Source of the DNA: Thelonectria olida
Lineage: Eukaryota > Ascomycota > Sordariomycetes > Hypocreales > Nectriaceae
Assembly: GCA_020736575.1 (NCBI GenBank)
Contig: JAGPYM010000015.1
Span: forward strand, 310,001 to 374,000
Length of the DNA stretch: 64,000 nucleotides
Direction: 5' to 3'
Part shown: one piece after another, positions 34,604-46,300 of the stretch
Numbering within the stretch: the first letter of the stretch is position 1
Layout of the letters: each line of letters opens with the position of its first letter
Made by a program: the position numbers and the translations under genes
Notes under the pieces: generated by a model
Seen by the model: the letters and a program-made list of their open reading frames with translations, nothing else
Database searches by the model: none
Told to the model about the DNA's origin: nothing

Positions 34604-37600
34604 CTATGCGCTCGATCCTTTGGATCTAATGTTCTCGCAGACCCATTTCCACATATTCACTACCCTGTCGCGATCCAGCTGTCGTACCTCCTGCATAGTC
34701 AACGAAAGTTGTTGAGCTGCCTTGACATCAAATTGAACAGGACCTTGAGCCCCTTCTGGGCTAAGGTTTGATTTCCACATCTCTAGTAGCGCGTGAGATG
34801 GATGGTTTGGATCTTTCTCTCTCAGAGCCGCTTCCAGCCTTGTAGTCCATTCAGATGAGGAGACTGTCTCAAATGCTGGTTGATTCTCATGCTCTAAGAT
34901 CCATTGCAGTAAATCTTTCCATCTGGGAGACTGGTGAGGATTTGTGACATGATAGACTGGTATGTCCGTCTGTCTGGTCTCGCCGGTTCGGCCGGTTCGA
35001 CCGGTTCGATCTGCTTTGTCCGAGGAGGCGATCTCTAGGACAGCCTTTGCAGCAAGCTCTACTGGCATCCAATTGAGAACTTCGTGCGGCAGTTCTGGCA
35101 AGCATCCAGTGAGACTCGCGGTTGACAGCAGTAGCGGGTAGGCTTCGCTCCTGTTCCAAATCCCAGCTGCGTTCCCACATAGTTGACCAACGCGTATAAC
35201 TGAGACCGGAGAGTCCATCTGGGCGTCAATTGAGGCCGCTCCAGCGAGAGCATCGCTTGCTGCGGCGCAGACCCGTTCAGCCACCCATTTGGATTGCGAG
35301 TAGCCTAACGGTGACGCGTCGGAAGGGTCAGTAGAAAGCTGCTCTGGAATCTTTCCACAAGTTGAGGAGCTCACAGATGCGGTAGAACTAATGAAGACAA
35401 ACTGTGCCCCGGATTCTGCAGCTGTCTTGATCAAGTTTCTCGTCCCGATGATTTGGTCGGAGAACGAGTCCAGTCGAATGTTGAAGTTGACTGTCCATGC
35501 CGAGTGAATGAAAGTTGTGGCATCCTCTAGCAGACGACGTCTGTCGTCCCCTGCCAGGCCCAAATTATCATCAGATAAGCCACACGATAGACAAATCACC
35601 TTGTCTGTGCTTGAGAATTTAGAGTATTTGCCTAGACCAGACATCTTGCGTGTGGAAAGCGCTTCAGATATGCGCTCATGTGCTGCAGATGATGTCTCAG
35701 CTCTAACAAGGCAGTAAATCTTTTCAATCTGAGCATCTCGACGAAGTTGGTCGAGAATGTGCGACCCTAGAAATCCAGTGGCCCCAGTGAGCACCACAAC
35801 ATTGCCCTGTTTCTTGCGACGAGTTGCTTTGAGGCACCTGAAGTCGCTGTACTTCGCGGCGAGTTCCAGCATCGTTTCACGAGTATGATTATCCCCATCC
35901 ACACCATTCAGATTGCCCGTTTGGCGGATGCGATGTAGACATCTTACCAAAGAATTCACGGTACCATGGTCGTAAATGACATTCGCTGAAAGACGCTCTG
36001 CATCAGGCAGGAGACAGGTCGATTCGATCAACTTTCGGATCTGAATGCAGGCGATCGAGTCAACGCCCTGGTGATACAAGTCCTCGTCAGAATCGACACG
36101 ACGGCCAAGGACCTTGAAAAAGCAATCAATAACAGCAGATTCGACCTGGTCGCTTGGAACATGCTCGCGGGGTGTCTCCCGACTGTAAGCAGATTCGATC
36201 ATGGCTGCGTGTCGTTCCTCGGCTTGACGACGTAGTATCGTCCCTTTACTGCTCTTGACCAACTTGACTTGTCCCTGCTTTGGTGTCGCTACTAGTATCA
36301 TTGACCTTGCTATACGAGCATGGCTTTGCGTATTTCGGTTCATCTCGTCAATTTGCGGCCAGACAGAGTCGATAATTTCCTGCTGAGACGAGGACGTCGA
36401 GTTCGGAAACAGAATAGCCCCTGGGTAATCTCGTCCACCGCCAAAGATGAAGACATCTCGAAGTAGATCCGATGAAGCTCGCAAGCTCTCTTCCATCGGC
36501 GAGGGGTCAAACTTCTTCCCGTTGAGAAGGGTGATTTGAGCATCGGCCCTGCTGTGGTAGCGCCACAAGTTTGGTGTCGACGGATGTGACTCAAATAAGT
36601 CTGCAGTGGCATACGAGCCGTCGTCACGGTTTGATTTGACTTTGAATGGCCAACCCGGCTTTACAACGAGTTCTGACAAGCCATTGCCGCGAGGCTCAAA
36701 CTCCAAGAGCTCCGTGTCGTTGACGGGTCGAAGAAACTGCCAGTCTTTGTCACGGCCATAGTCACGATGTGATGACATGAGAAATCCGCATTCGGCACTT
36801 CCCAGTCGCGATAGGAGCTTTACGCCAGACTTGACCAGCTCATCGCCGACCTTTCCTGGCAACGCAGCACCCCCAATACCCACCAGGTCCATCTGCTTGA
36901 GCAGTGTAAGGCCACCCTCTTCTTCAGCGAGCACTTGCAGAATATATGGCACTGAAGAAAAGTACTTGACTCGAGACGACGTTTCTCGACGTGCAAAGTT
37001 GATGGCGCTTATCAAGTTGGCACCTGTTATAGGCGCGACGCCTTCGGGGAAGAACCAGATCATGGCACCGCTTGTCCATGATCTAAAGCAATCAGGCAGA
37101 CCGCCATGATAAAGCGGCGTAGTTGAGAAGGTGGCAGGTGGATTGCGAGTAGTAAACGAGGGTAGAGCACCAACTAATCCATACTGCGTCTGGGGGATGG
37201 GTTTTGGAAGCCCTGACGACGTGCCCGAGGTGTGAAAGTACAGTGCGATATCGGAAGCTGGAGGGACATGTTCAACGCCAGTAGTCTTCGTTGGTCCAGG
37301 CTTTCTATCGTAAGAGGGGACTTTGAGGATTCGGATGTCGCGCAATCCTTCGGTTCGTGCGTAGTGGCGCTCATCAACGAAGATATCACCAACCTCCAGA
37401 ACCGTGCACAGATGCTGTATGGCCTGCAGCTCCAGCTGAGGGCTGCTCTTCTCTTAGCTTTATGCAGATATGTCAGGTCGCGATCCCTTACGCTAATAGC
37501 AGTACTGAATATCCCAGTCGAACAAGTGCAACCCAGGTCGCCACGAACCTGATGTTGCTCGTGCAAAGCAGCCCAATGTTTCGTACATTGGATGCACGAT

Positions 37601-37944
37601 TGGCGTTGAGTGATGCGTGAAGAATGCCAGAAATTTCTTCGCACGCATGAACAGAGAGGTTAGAGAGCTGCTGAAAAGTAACCAGACTGTGATCTGGGTA
37701 AGGTTGATCTCATTAACAACCGACACGACGTGAGCACCGTTGCGAGCTATGAATTAGACGCACCTGAAGATTGGGCTGTAAAATCAGCAAAACCAAGAGC
37801 CGGATCGTTGGGGGCCCGTCTGGCCTGCCCCTTTATCAGGTCAAGAACTGATGCGAATGGTTGGACGGAGTTGGTTTCTTGTTCTCTCCGTTTTGCCGCC
37901 TGTCCGAGGGTGCAGGTGAAGTAATTTGGGTCGGCTTCACTCAT
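34604..37944 (-). CDS. NRPS-like carboxylic acid reductase (A-T-R)
   Basis: Exons 37944-37764, 37693-37492 and 37442-34604 give about 1073 residues, the usual length of fungal A-T-R enzymes. The adenylation domain (about 20-560) has the core A3 motif TSGTSSGLPKPI, GSAECGFLMSS, and WRYHSRADAQITLLNGKKFDP (A7-A8 region). The carrier domain has HQGVDSIACIQIR, with Ser as phosphopantetheine site. The reductase domain has TGATGFLGSHI (NADPH Rossmann motif), FVFISSTASVSS and YSQSK (Tyr-x3-Lys of the short-chain dehydrogenase triad). No condensation domain is present. Such enzymes activate an acid with ATP, load it as a thioester and release it by reduction as an aldehyde or alcohol. The substrate, aryl or amino acid, cannot be read reliably. 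It shares a 388-bp divergent promoter with the aldo-keto reductase. An in-frame Thr-Gly-Arg repeat lies at 34980-35010. Confidence 0.93.
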
Positions 37945-38332
37945 CTCGACAGCAGTTGGATCAAGCGTCTTTGCAAAGAACACAAGGCCTAACAATTGAG
38001 AACAATGTAGGTCTAGTAAGTAGGTGTGTCGTGTCATTTCCACTTACATTTGGTGACCCAATCATACCATGCCATCACACCGATGCGTCGAATGCTTTCG
38101 AAATATGCAGTAGATGAGATCATTGACTTCAGCCAGCAGCTCTTGTTGGGTGAATGTGAGACAGCGGCCCAACACTCGATTGAAAACGGGACCTTGTAAA
38201 CTAGAAGCGTCATCGACTTTGCGTTTCTTCCACTCGTTCTAGACTACTCCAGTGCCTTTCGCATCCAGGTTCCCGTTCCACCACGTTGACCATTACCTTT
38301 ATCACTTAGTTCATCTACCAACAGTCCCAACA
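37945..38332. promoter_or_regulatory. shared divergent promoter of NRPS-like enzyme and aldo-keto reductase
   Basis: A 388-bp spacer between two start codons in opposite directions, which suggests co-regulation. A CCAAT-type element is visible (ACCCAATCAT near 38057). No clear CGG palindrome like that at 29369 was found. Confidence 0.45.
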
Positions 38333-39233
38333 ATGGGCCAACGAAGCCTTGACGATACCCTCACCTTGGCCAACTCGGTCAAGATTCCCCAGCTCGGATT
38401 TGGCGTTTACGACTCGCCCAAGGACAAGTGCGTCAAGTCGTGCCTCACTGCGCTGGAGAATGGATACCGACACATTGACACGGCGCAGTGCTATGGAAAC
38501 GAGCACGAGGTCGGGCTGGCTGTCAAACAATCCGGCCTGGACCGCAAAGACATCTTCATCACCACAAAGGTCCTAGTCGCTGAAGGGTTTGTGGAAAGGA
38601 CCTACGAGAAATGTCTGAGCAGCGTCAAGACGCTTGATGAGAAGGAGGAATACGTGGATTTATTTCTCATTCACAGCCCGAATTGCGGCCCCGAGAAGCG
38701 GAAGGAGTTGTGGCAGGCTTTGGAAAAGCTGTACGAGGAGGGGAAAGCGAAGAGTATCGGCGTCAGCAACTTTGGGATCAAGCATATTGAGGAACTCAAA
38801 TCGTTTGCCAAAGTGTGGCCACCTCATGTATGTCAAATTGAGGCAAGTATTCATCCCCAATCAACGCCAGGCGACAAGTGCTAATAGAGCGATGCAGTTA
38901 CACCCCTGGCTGCAGCAAAGGCAGATAGTCACGTATTGTGAAAAGAACAACATCACTGTCGAGGCCTACTGTCCATTAGTCCGGAACCTGAGGTCAGAGG
39001 AGGAAGCCCTGGCGGAGATTGCATCCAAGCACATCGTCACGCCGAGCCAAGTGTTGATACGCTATTCTCTTCAGAAGAACTGGGTGCCCTTGCCCAAGAG
39101 CGATAACCCGGAGCGGATCAAGGCCAACAAGGAGGTCTTCTTTTTTGATCTAGATGAAAGTGACATGGAGAGGCTGGACAGTTTGGATAGGGGGTCTACA
39201 GGAGCAATTGTCATGGCTGTGGATAATTATTAG
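38333..39233 (+). CDS. aldo-keto reductase
   Basis: Exons 38333-38842 and 38898-39233 give 281 residues, the typical size for AKR3/AKR5-like enzymes. The catalytic tetrad is visible: Asp in HIDTAQCYGNE, Tyr in the same motif, Lys in ITTKV, and His in LFLIHSP. SIGVSNFGIKHIEEL is the family signature. IVTPSQVLIRYSLQKNWVPLPKSDNPERIKAN is the NADPH-binding segment near the C-terminus. It should reduce aldehydes or ketones with NADPH in the cytosol. The neighbouring NRPS-like enzyme releases an aldehyde, so this enzyme may take it to the alcohol. The intron begins with GC rather than GT (GAG|GCAAGT), which is the only way to join VCQIE to LHPWLQQ. An upstream Met at 38252 is in frame but lies in the leader. 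Confidence 0.93.
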
Positions 39234-39913
39234 AAGCATGGGAGATTAACGTGCCTGTTCAGACCGCTTGAGTATCTAGGGGCCAAGGCATGATTTGGCC
39301 CATCCTAGGAATTGCTTCATACTAAATCATCCGATTAACTTCTCGGTCATTTGGTATCTAGATCATCTCAGCCCCCCTGAATCGGTGCAGGAATATAAGC
39401 CCAAGAGCCGTCGAAATGAACACTTAATAAGGTTGATCTAGATGTCATCATCGATCTGTGACCCCGCGTGGATCTCAATGTAATCTCTCGATGAGACCAT
39501 AATCCATGACCCGTCCATCTGGCCGACCTGACTCAGTCACACCACACCCAGTGTGGCGTCACATCGATCACGTTTTTCCCCCAATGCGTTGGACAATTGA
39601 CGACGCTGCATGGGGGCTGCTCCATTCAGGCAACCTTTCCGTTTCGTCTCACTCCCTCGTGCCTACAGAATGCAACAACACCCCAACTTGTGACCTATCT
39701 TCACACCCAACTACAGCTGTCTCACCCATTCCCCGCTCCCAGCCAATAACTGGTCTGTCATTTCTGTACCCTCTGGTACCAATTTGTAGTCATGACATGG
39801 ACGATAGCCATCTGGTGTGTGCCAGGTTGGGCGAATAAGTCGACGGTTTCTCCTGGCAGGCCTTTGTGCAGGGGCATATCGAATCCAGTATTGACATCCC
39901 ATTTTCTCAGTCC
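39234..39913. other. intergenic, no gene seen
   Basis: This is the 3' flank of the aldo-keto reductase and the promoter of the MFS carrier. No other feature is supported. Confidence 0.5.
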
Positions 39914-41785
39914 ATGTCGCCGTTAGGCTCAAATATCGAGATGACAGACAACAAAGTCACAAATCGTCACTCGTCCGACGTCGAGAGACGTGGCCCCAGG
40001 GATGTCCATCTCAATGGCCTAGAGGGCCTCACTCTCTACCAACGGAAGTGCCTTCTCATTAATCGCGAGATTGATACTCAAGGTATGGGGCGGTATCAGT
40101 GGTATGTCTGGGGTCTATGTGGATTTGGCTACATGCTCGATTTGCTTTGGGCCCAGGCATTCGGGCTGGTGTTGAGCCCTCTCCAACAGGAAATGGGATT
40201 CGGGAACGATGAGTCGGGGAATATTTCGACTAGTTTTAATGCTGGCTTGACTGCTGGGGCATTCGTTTGGGGTTTTTTGTCGGATATCATTGGTATGTGA
40301 CGCCTGGCTTACGCCCCTCATTCTTTCGAGGCCTAGTCAGCTAAACTGCGATGGGCCAGGTCGTCGTTGGGCTTTCAACTTGACATGCCTCATCTCATCC
40401 ATTTTTGGTCTTTGTCTAGGCGCATCCAACAACTATACAACCTTCCTCGTCTTGACCGCCTTTGTTGGCTTTGGCGTGGGTGGTAATGTTCCCATTGATA
40501 CCACAATTGCCTTGGAGTTTATCCCACAGGCACGTATAACGTCTACCGGGTGTGATGTATAGAACCGAGAAGTACTAACACTGACGATAGAACAAGCGAT
40601 TCCTTCTATCAGTACTGTCGATATTCCAGCCCATTGGGGTCGTCATTTGCAGCGCGATTGCGTTCAGCTTCATCCCCGCCTATTCATGCTCCCCCAACTT
40701 TTCCGAAGCAAGTCCACTCCCGTCTTGTGACGGTGCTGCGGCTGGGACTGCTTGCTGTTCCAAGTCGGATAACATGGGCTGGCGGTACTTGCTGTTTACA
40801 TTGGGTACCATCACACTTTTGATCTTCTGTCTCAGATACGTCGTCTTCACCTTTCGTGAAACCCCCAAGTTCCTCATCTACAAAGGTCAGGACGAAAAGG
40901 CTATCGAGACGCTCCGCCACATGGCTAAAGTCAACAATACCGAGTGTCACCTTACTATCGAAGCTTTTGAGGTCCTCCAGGACGAGGAAGGGTCAACAGA
41001 CAGCTACTCCAGTTCAAGATATGTGTTAGGGGGCGGGTCAAAGCAAATGAATGCTAACTTGGCCGAGAAGGCTATGTCTGAGCTGGGGCGGTACAAGATG
41101 CTGTTCGACGGCTTTCAGATGACACGTCTGACTATTTTGACGTGGTTAACATACATCTTCGACTTTTGGGGCTTCACTGTCGCAGGTATGACAATATCCT
41201 CACACTGCCGTTCAAGTACCAGAACCTAACTTGCTACTGTCAGGATTTTATCTGCCTCGAATCTTGGCTCTCAAGAACGGCGAAGCATCCGTAAGCCTCA
41301 AATCCACATATGCTGCCTACATCTATACATATGCTCCCGGTATTCTAGGAGTCCTGCTTGGATCATGGATGTGCCGCATTCCTAACGTTGGCCGCAAATG
41401 GAGCATGGTCATGTCTTCTGGCCTAATGGGCGCCTCCATCTTCCTCCTTTCCACAGTCGATACCCGCGCCAAGAACGAAGGGCTGTTTACTATGGAGTAC
41501 TTCTTCCAGTCCATGTTTAACGCCGTGTTGTATGGCTGGACCCCCCAAGCCTTCCCAGCCCCTATTCGAGGCACGGCTTGCGGAGTTGCTGGGTTCTGGG
41601 GAAGGTTGTTTGGGATTGTGAGCCCGTTGATAGCGCAGCACCTATATGGTCGAGCCACTGATGGGAGTGGTGACGGCGATATTAATAGTGTGCTCTACTT
41701 GGCTGGGGGCGTCACAATGGGCTGCGTTATTACCACGGCTCTATTGCCAACGCGGATGATGGATACGAAAGATGACATGTTGTAA
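39914..41785 (+). CDS. MFS transporter, sugar/organic-acid (SV2-like) type
   Basis: Four exons (39914-40292, 40360-40529, 40591-41185, 41244-41785) give 561 residues. TM1 is in WYVWGLCGFGYMLDLLWAQAFGLVL. SDIIGRRWAF is the MFS loop 2-3 signature, formed across intron 1. VGFGVGGNVPIDTTIALEFIPQNKRFLL spans intron 2. The second half has a large loop (residues about 300-380) and six more hydrophobic segments ending in YLAGGVTMGCVITTALLP. Relatives are annotated as membrane transporters of the sugar/synaptic-vesicle group. The direction and substrate are unknown. Intron 2 has a GC donor (CAG|GCACGT). A GT alternative in phase would leave an intron of only about 34 bp. An in-frame Met at 39866 is an alternative start. 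It lies downstream of the aldo-keto reductase on the same strand. Confidence 0.88.
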
Positions 41786-41899
41786 TTGACGACGGTATAG
41801 CATACGATTATGGGCTCAATGATCGCTATATAGTCAGAAATCATTAGGATTAGATCATCTTCTTTTCCTATCCGTTTCAATAGAAGACTCTACACATGA

Positions 41900-43360
41900 C
41901 TAATTAAACCGCCGCGAATCTACTTCTTCACCCAGATTTGGGTAAGCTTCCCTAGAGATTAATACCTCCTCTGTCTTGATAATCTTGTCTCTGTTGAGAT
42001 TATTCAGCTCAACTTGACTCTCCGTGGACTCTCCCGGGCGGGTGGTAACCACCCGGCTGTGGAAAGATCCTTCTCCGCTTCGCCAATAAATCATCGATTC
42101 AGGGCGAACTACGCAGGCTTTGGGCTGGGTCCGCTGTTCAAGACTGGGAAGCTTATATCCCGACTTGTTGTCGCTGCTTGAAACACTCGTTGAGATCATA
42201 CTGGAGATCTTTCGGAGCAACGGACGGAGCGCAGTGAGTGCGACCACCATGATGGAGATGCAAAGCTCTGCAGTGGCCCAGATGTCTTGAGGTTGGCATT
42301 ATTAGGGAGCTTGTCTTTATAAGTCTATGTTTCAGATTTGGCTTACAGATTGAGATGTCGTTCGATAATTTCAACATCGTGATAAATCTTCCGACGCTGA
42401 CGGAGATCGTAAGAAGACCCAAACCAAAGATGATGGCCAGGCTTATCTTTTCACGACGACGAGGAAGTTTCACCTCTTTGATGAGCGGAAATGGGAAAAC
42501 GAGGTCTAAAGGATTCGGTTAGTTATTCTGGCGTTCCCCAAAGTTTAGAGCAACGCCTCTGGCTTGGGTAATACATACTCAGGACCTCAGTAATGAAGTT
42601 GAGTGACCAATTCAGCCTCATAAGCTCCATAGACGCGAATACCGAGCACGCATCCTCTCCTTTAGACCTGAAAACGTCAACTCCGTTAGTGCTATCTCCT
42701 TTCAGGGGCTTCACAAAGAAAGCAAGGATCTCTCACCAGTTAACAGCTGGATTGGGTCCACACCAAAATGTGTCGCCGAAGAACGTGGTGAGGGCACTCA
42801 CGAGGGTGATGGCGGTCAGGACATAAAGCGCCTTTCTCATCCCTGGGTGTGTTGGAGGAACGAGGTTATGGTAAAACGATATGATGCTAAACTTGGGGAG
42901 GTACATGGCGACATCGAAAAAGTAATTGGTAGCAAATCTGATCTGTATTGGAAATCCCAGCAGGTCAATAGGTGTTCGTTCACATTGTTCTCGTGCCATC
43001 GTCAGCTCAGGGGAGCATTGCTCACGCTCGAGTTCGTTTTGATACGTACTTTATCAAGCGACACGCTCGTAATCGAGAAGTTATCCATTGCATGCATCTT
43101 GTAGGTCAACGTATCGCAGATTACCAGGCCTTGAGCTGCTGCTAGGGCAGCGATCAGCCAGCCATCAGACAGATGCAGCCTGTCTCGCCGCATGCAAAGT
43201 CGAACATAGATGCGAGCGATGACCAGAACGTATGAAAGGGCCAAGAAGGTCCATTCAATGCTCTATAACACCAGCCATCAGCAACCATGTTGGAATTACG
43301 TGATTACCCAAACGCTGGAAGAAGTTAAAGACTCACTATTACTACGTGGCTTGACACCAT
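41900..43360 (-). CDS. SAT4-type rhodopsin-domain membrane protein
   Basis: A multi-exon gene. A tiny first exon (43360-43337, MVSSHVVI) joins to 43262-43050 (SIEWTFLALSYVLVIARIYVRLCMRRDRLHLSDGW). It then joins to about 42955-42740 (IRFATNYFFDVAMYLPKFSIISFYHNL, GDTFWCGPNPAVNW). Further exons follow at about 42670-42585, about 42506-42350 and about 42290-41900. The block DGWLIAALAAAQG is TM2. FWCGPNP holds a conserved extracellular Cys. KLPRRREKISLAIIFGLGLLTISVSVGRF is the TM6-TM7 region. The cytoplasmic tail has about 100 residues and ends EEVDSRRFN. The family is the same as the genes at 3.7, 15.5 and 32.6 kb, but sequences differ clearly and intron positions are not identical, so this is not a recent tandem duplicate. 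Confidence 0.8.
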
Positions 43361-46300
43361 GCTCACGATAGCTACTGTAACGCTCTATGTGATAGACGTT
43401 GATGGGAATGAGAAAGCGATATTGGCAAAGGTTGACGAGAGCAAAGGGTCAGGGGCAAAGACAAGTGACAGATGCTGCAACAAATCTGATCGGAGAGAGC
43501 ATCGTCTGAGACCGGCGCATCTCAAGCTGGGGCGCGGCTCCGCCAAGCTCGATCCAGTCCCTACTCTTTATCATACTGCCAAGATCCAGATTCAGTGGAA
43601 CCAAACGATAGCGCCGATGGTGGAGGTGACACGAAGTGGTGACTGGTTAAAGCGTGAGAGCCAAACTCTAAGTAAGTAGCCGGAACTCGCGGACTGCTCC
43701 GAGCAAATCGGATTCGACGGACGGACAGAGCCGAAGGCATGAGTCGTGCTAGCACATGGGCGTGCCGCTCCGTGGTTGCGCCTCGTTCCTGCGGCATAGC
43801 CAAAGAGGTCGAGATCAATATCCCAAGAAACCATGAGAATCGCCGCAAGGAAGGAAATGTTCATGTGGCTTTCTCAAATTCAAATGAATGGCATCTCTGG
43901 AAAGGGGGTGGCGGCGTGGCATTTCCATTGGGTTAGTTTGTCTCGCCACAACTGCTCGAGGTGCTTCGTAGCCCGGTTACCACCTGCACTAAGCAGTCTT
44001 GGAACTGCATGCGTTTGCGGGCGGAGCATGCTCGAGACCTGTGGTCATCTTATAGCGCCACATTCAGCCATTGAGGGCTACGAGGCTCGAATGCGGACCA
44101 TACCACCGGTACCGTAGATGTATTAGTTATTGACGATGCAGGAATAGCTTCTGAAGGCTAGTCTGCAGCGAATGGGTTGATGCATTATGGTTGCTGTTCT
44201 TTCTATCATCAGCTATTGCTTTATCTTATTAGCCCTGTCTCGGCTGAGCCTTGCTATTCCTCTACACGACAAATTACGACAAGAACGAAGCAAGATGTTC
44301 CATGAGGCCTCACAAAACACGTGGATAATAAAGATCTTTTCTGCTTAATGGGAGGCCAGGGGGAGCTGGCTGGTATTAGTTGTTCCTTTATGCCAAGTTT
44401 TGTCCGTCGCCTGGGAACCTCCTGATGCTCGTTGCTCGGTGCTTAGTGCTCGGCACTCGGCGCTTTTCTGCCCTGGGCATTTTTAAAAGGGAGTTCTCGA
44501 CGTGAATCGTCGTCGAGTGACGTATACAAGATGTGTCAAATCTTCAGAATGCAGGTGCCATGTTTCTGCGGAACTTTAGTATCGAAGCGGTTGGGGGCGG
44601 TACTTGTTGACACTCTAAGTTCTTCGAGGTTGCGAAAAGGCTTTCAATGGTATTAAGTCGTCTGTTAGATATTTGTAATGACTGTAATGGGTGAGAAATG
44701 CTAGACGACTGCTTTAGTAGGAAAGAAATGCAGGTTTGTTCTATTGTAGTGTAGCTATGTTCAACAAGCCTCTTAGAATGACCGAAGCCCTTAGGAGAAC
44801 ATTACACACAGTCAGCATCGAGTGCTCCAGTTCACGAACATAACCGATCAGTCTTACGCTGGCTTCATCATCATCTACCTGAGCGAGTTTCGTTATAGGA
44901 TCATTCTCGCGTATCTCTATCGCGACAAACTCTCCGAAAGAGCTGTAAGGGTTTGCCACCAAGGGACATGATAAAAGGAGCTGTCTGTGGTAAGATGCTA
45001 CTGAATAAGCTGTTGGCTCTAAGGGTGAGTTGCTGTCATGCATAAGGGCAAAGAAACACAGTTGTGTGAATAAGTACTTAATCTAACCAGGGGTGTCTTG
45101 GGAATATTACATTAGAGCTGCTAGCCATGCAGGCGGAACGATATTCGAGTCAACATTTAGCAGATTTGAGCCTATCGCCGCCATTTCACGTGGACATATT
45201 ACTCCATCCCATAAGGATGCTCAGATTTGACTACCCATACCAGTTAATGCACTCGTGTAAACAGTGTAGTAATTAACGACTAGTATTGGCTGCCCGAGTT
45301 TGAACATGTTCCCAGATATCTTGTACATGTACTAAGTATCGATCCAGGTATGAGACCTTGCCATAGTTATCTACAAGATGTCTTCAGCGACCTTAGAGTT
45401 TGCAAGGCTATTCAAGTCAGAGAAGGCATTCGGTTGTTACATCCTATAACTAGTATTAGCCTCTTCTTCAATCCATAGCTGCCTAAGCTGGTCTAACTCT
45501 ATGCTGATAAAATTCACCTCAACTGGTACATGGGGCTTCGGAGCTTCATTCTTCCCGCAAAGGGTGAAAGCTGAAAGCCCGTCCCTCCCAGTTTTCAAAC
45601 ATAACACTGCCAACATCCCTCATTTAACAACAGAACTCAGTAGGTTCTCACTATAATTCATCATCGTATATTACCAAAGATAATCTCTCGATCAGTCAGC
45701 TTTGGTGCCTCATTTATCTAACAGAAATACCAATGAAGGCGCAGTTGGCTGCTGGGACTTGATCCTTTAGGAAACAATGTCAGGCAATGTTATCGTCTTT
45801 ACTCAGACCTGAATAGGGCCATCACGCTCATTCATACTGGACTATTTAATTACTCCACAGCAATTATTTGGCTACAGAATGTGACAATGGGCAATATGCT
45901 GACCTTGGATTGAATTGCCTCAATTCTGTGGACTGGCTGGGTGCAACGTTGGAAGCATCGCAAAGGTTACAAACAACAGGACTGGAAAGCCAACTCATCT
46001 TCTCGATCGACAGGAAGATGTGAATCTTACTAGAACTGTGCAGTTGCCCGCCAATGTGCCGCCCTATCCATGTTGCAAACCACGAGGTATGTCCCGTAGA
46101 CATGCCTTTGGTCACCCCAGGACCGCCGAATATTTCTCAATTCCTTGTTTTCGAAAGACCAGTTCGTCACATCCGGCCCAGATCGGCAATGAGCACCTCA
46201 ATGCAGTCTTGTTGTGAATATCATCTCCCGTAGGAGCCGAAATGCCAGGAGAACGACTCACTTCGCTCATCTCTCATTACCACCAACCGGATGACCACAT

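Noticed and set aside
44741..45043. 100-codon minus-strand frame that looked like the end of a regulator
   Set aside because: No recognisable motif, no neighbouring exons, and it lies in an AT-rich gene desert.
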